This document shows positions 19,246 through 21,102 of a stretch of 21,102 bases of DNA, in pieces. Position numbers and translations under genes: made by a program. Each line of letters begins with the position of its first letter. Position 1 is the first letter of the stretch. The notes below the pieces were generated by a model that worked only from the letters and a program-made list of their open reading frames with translations, had not been told where the DNA came from and did not search any database. The DNA comes from a virus. Location: IMG/VR virus record IMGVR_UViG_3300034073_000481, positions 1-21,102 of that record, one strand, 5' to 3'.

Positions 19246-21093
19246 CTAAAGGTAGACGGACTGGCTTTCAGCCCATTCGTCGAGATTGACCACCATCTGC
19301 CGGGACTTGTCCCGATCGGACAGCATCTTGTTGGGCATGTGCCAGGTTTGGTGCTTGCGAGCACTGGAGAGAACGCGCCGCGCCGAGAGTTCCGCGAACC
19401 ACAGCGCCATGACGGTGTCCTGCTTGCGATGCTTGGTCTTCACAGCCGGAGACCACGACACCAACTGCTCCACGAGCAGCCGCACCCCCGGTGCGGTCGC
19501 GGTCGGCAGCTCGATCAGGTTGTCCTTCTGGTGTTGACGCAGGCCCGTCTTGGGATCTTGTGCGACAGTGCCGAACAATCCGGACATCGAGGCGACACCA
19601 AAGTCAGGATCCATCTTGTTGGAGCCCGTGTGGTGCGGCCTGAGCACGATGCCCTTGTTGGCCAGGTACTGGCGCAGGATCTCGTCCTGCGACAGGTACC
19701 CCTGAAAGGCGTTCTCCTCGATCACCCATTCACTGGGCTGGTACACCTCGGTCATCTCCGAGATGAGCTCGCGAATCTGCATCGGGGTGGGACTGGAGAT
19801 GACGCGCATGTCCAGCACCCACCGCTTGCCTGTCTGCCGGTCGACACTCAACGCAACCGCCGCACAGTCACCCGCGATAGCCGGGTCCATGGCGCAGATC
19901 GTGTAGAAGCCGTCGACGTTATCGGGGTGAGCTGCCAGGTTCGGGTTCAGCGGGGCCGGAGACCTGCGTCCGTTGACGCACCCGCGCACCGCCACCGCAT
20001 CGAAGGTGGCGTTCTCCTCGACATCTTGCTGCTGGTAGATCAAGCTCCACTTGGTCGCGCCCACCTCGTTGCGCACCTGAGCCAGCCGCCTACCCGTCCA
20101 GCGGGGGTAGACCCCTTCACTGACAGGTTCGTCCGCTTCGGACATGGGCTCGTCGGTGACGGGCCACAGCGTCTCCCAGTCTTCCTCAGTGTCTGCGTAG
20201 TTGAGCACCGCGGGCATCGCCAGGTAGGACCAGGGCACTACCCCATCGGCGTAGTGATCGGGGTTGCGCAGCTCCCGGTACAGATCCATCGGGGCCACGC
20301 GGGTACCCACCACCAGGAGCTGACCGTCCGACAGACGGGAAGCGACTTCCTGGCGGATCCAGTCCATCTGCGATTCCCACTGACCAGCGTTCGCCAGGGT
20401 CACCGTGTCATCGAGGATGATGAGGTCGGCGCGGTTTCCATAGATCTGGCCACCCATTCCGACGGCTTCGACGCTGGGGTCCTTGGATCCGTCCTGAGCT
20501 TCCCCGCCCAGATACACCTTGGTGGCTGACCACTGGTCAGACGCCGCGCGCCACCCCTCCGGGGGCCCGAAGGCGAGCTGGAACTTCGCGTACCTGGGGT
20601 GGGTCATGCGCTGCTTGATCGCGTAGAGGAACTTCTTGGCCTGATCTTGGGTCTTGGAGACGATCATGACCTTGAGGTTGGGGTTCTTGGCCAGGCGATA
20701 GGTGACGTACTCGATGGTGATCGTCATCGACTTCGCGTGGTTCGGGGGGATGTTGATGAGAACGCGCTTGGATCCACGAGATCCGGGCTCGTAGATCATC
20801 GAGGGGTGCAGCCAGGCGGGCTCGCGCCCCTCCAGGATGTCGATCATGTTCTGCTGGTGGGGCCAGATTTTGCGGCCCAGGTATTCCTGGCAGAACTCCG
20901 CGAACTCCCCCACCTGCATCTGCCGCAGATCTGGGTTAGACACGACGTTGCGTATCGCGTCGATCTTGTTCGCCCAGTCTCGGTCGCCTCGCCGCTGACC
21001 TTCGTACCAGGACCTTGACCTGCCGACGATCTGGAGGGCCTCAGTGATGTTCGAGCCCTGCCGGAGCAGCTCCTCGAGCTGCGTGCGGATCAC
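19246..21093 (-). CDS. terL: Terminase large subunit (ATPase and nuclease)
   Basis: A 615-residue reading from GTG at 21093; the frame stays open to the window edge (codons CCT GCC GAA before it), so the true start probably lies outside. Residues 1-50 look like a helix-turn-helix (SNITEALQIVGRSRSWYEG), as in terminases with a fused DNA-binding end. The ATPase has a Walker A variant INIPPNHAKSM (113-123), Walker B LIILDD (224-229) and a coupling motif VVGTR (261-265). The RNase H-like nuclease has Asp403 in CAMDPAIAGDCA (400-411), Glu459/460 in WVIEENAF and Asp559 in KQDTVMALW, the expected acidic triad. It cuts concatemeric DNA and pumps it through the portal encoded next. No small-terminase gene is visible in the window; it would lie upstream. 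All motifs appear intact. Confidence 0.93.
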   Translation of the reverse strand: MIRTQLEELLRQGSNITEALQIVGRSRSWYEGQRRGDRDWANKIDAIRNVVSNPDLRQMQVGEFAEFCQEYLGRKIWPHQQNMIDILEGREPAWLHPSMIYEPGSRGSKRVLINIPPNHAKSMTITIEYVTYRLAKNPNLKVMIVSKTQDQAKKFLYAIKQRMTHPRYAKFQLAFGPPEGWRAASDQWSATKVYLGGEAQDGSKDPSVEAVGMGGQIYGNRADLIILDDTVTLANAGQWESQMDWIRQEVASRLSDGQLLVVGTRVAPMDLYRELRNPDHYADGVVPWSYLAMPAVLNYADTEEDWETLWPVTDEPMSEADEPVSEGVYPRWTGRRLAQVRNEVGATKWSLIYQQQDVEENATFDAVAVRGCVNGRRSPAPLNPNLAAHPDNVDGFYTICAMDPAIAGDCAAVALSVDRQTGKRWVLDMRVISSPTPMQIRELISEMTEVYQPSEWVIEENAFQGYLSQDEILRQYLANKGIVLRPHHTGSNKMDPDFGVASMSGLFGTVAQDPKTGLRQHQKDNLIELPTATAPGVRLLVEQLVSWSPAVKTKHRKQDTVMALWFAELSARRVLSSARKHQTWHMPNKMLSDRDKSRQMVVNLDEWAESQSVYL

Positions 21094-21102
21094 TTCGGCA
21101 GG

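Noticed and set aside
19237-20529. A 430-codon open frame on the plus strand opposite the terminase gene
   Set aside because: It is rich in His, Arg, Gly and Val as expected for the complement of GC-rich coding DNA, matches nothing I know, and lies fully antisense to a terminase with intact motifs.
1-21102. CRISPR arrays, insertion sequences, integrase or attachment sites
   Set aside because: No regularly spaced direct repeats, transposase-like or recombinase-like frames were seen.

Overview
The window is a piece of a tailed-phage (or prophage) genome, entirely structural and packaging genes. Every gene I can support lies on the minus strand, so the module reads from 21102 down to 1. The DNA is moderately GC-rich (55-60% by eye), about half of the genes start with GTG, and most starts carry AGGAG-type ribosome binding sites. 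Several small proteins look like ones I know from actinobacteriophages, so an actinobacterial or similar high-GC Gram-positive host is my best inference, but nothing in the window proves the host.

Layout in transcription order. Packaging: large terminase (21093-19246, probably running past the window edge) and portal (19243-17456). Then five tiny, very basic, tightly overlapping genes (17445-16440), a small acidic gene, a Pro/Gly-rich gene and a 52-residue gene. Next comes a giant 2559-codon gene (15581-7902, about 36% of the window) with features of large phage polyvalent or ejection proteins, including an ADP-ribosyltransferase-like segment. Three coupled genes follow (295, 370 and 406 aa; the 370-aa product carries a pair of EF-hand calcium loops), then a 32-aa gene with a strong ribosome binding site.

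The only real break is 4352-4568. It holds a tRNA-like element (4483-4560) with a perfect T arm and an acceptor stem carrying G3-U70 and A73, the alanine identity signals, but no normal anticodon arm. After it come a scaffold-like acidic coiled-coil protein, the major capsid protein of the N4 gp56-type HK97 fold, and two small hairpins. A 134-aa head-associated protein, a 260-aa protein with seven short Gly-rich repeats, an 84-aa Cys-containing protein, a 297-aa probable neck/adaptor protein and the start of a tail-fibre-type protein that leaves the window at base 1 complete the module.

Together these genes would build and fill a head: terminase pumps DNA through the portal, scaffold and capsid form the shell, the giant protein and its three neighbours are likely internal or ejection proteins, and the last genes form the neck and fibre. 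No tape-measure gene, lysis gene, integrase, CRISPR array or insertion sequence is visible. The most unusual items are the alanine-type tRNA-like element, the giant protein, the EF-hand virion protein and the cluster of basic microproteins.
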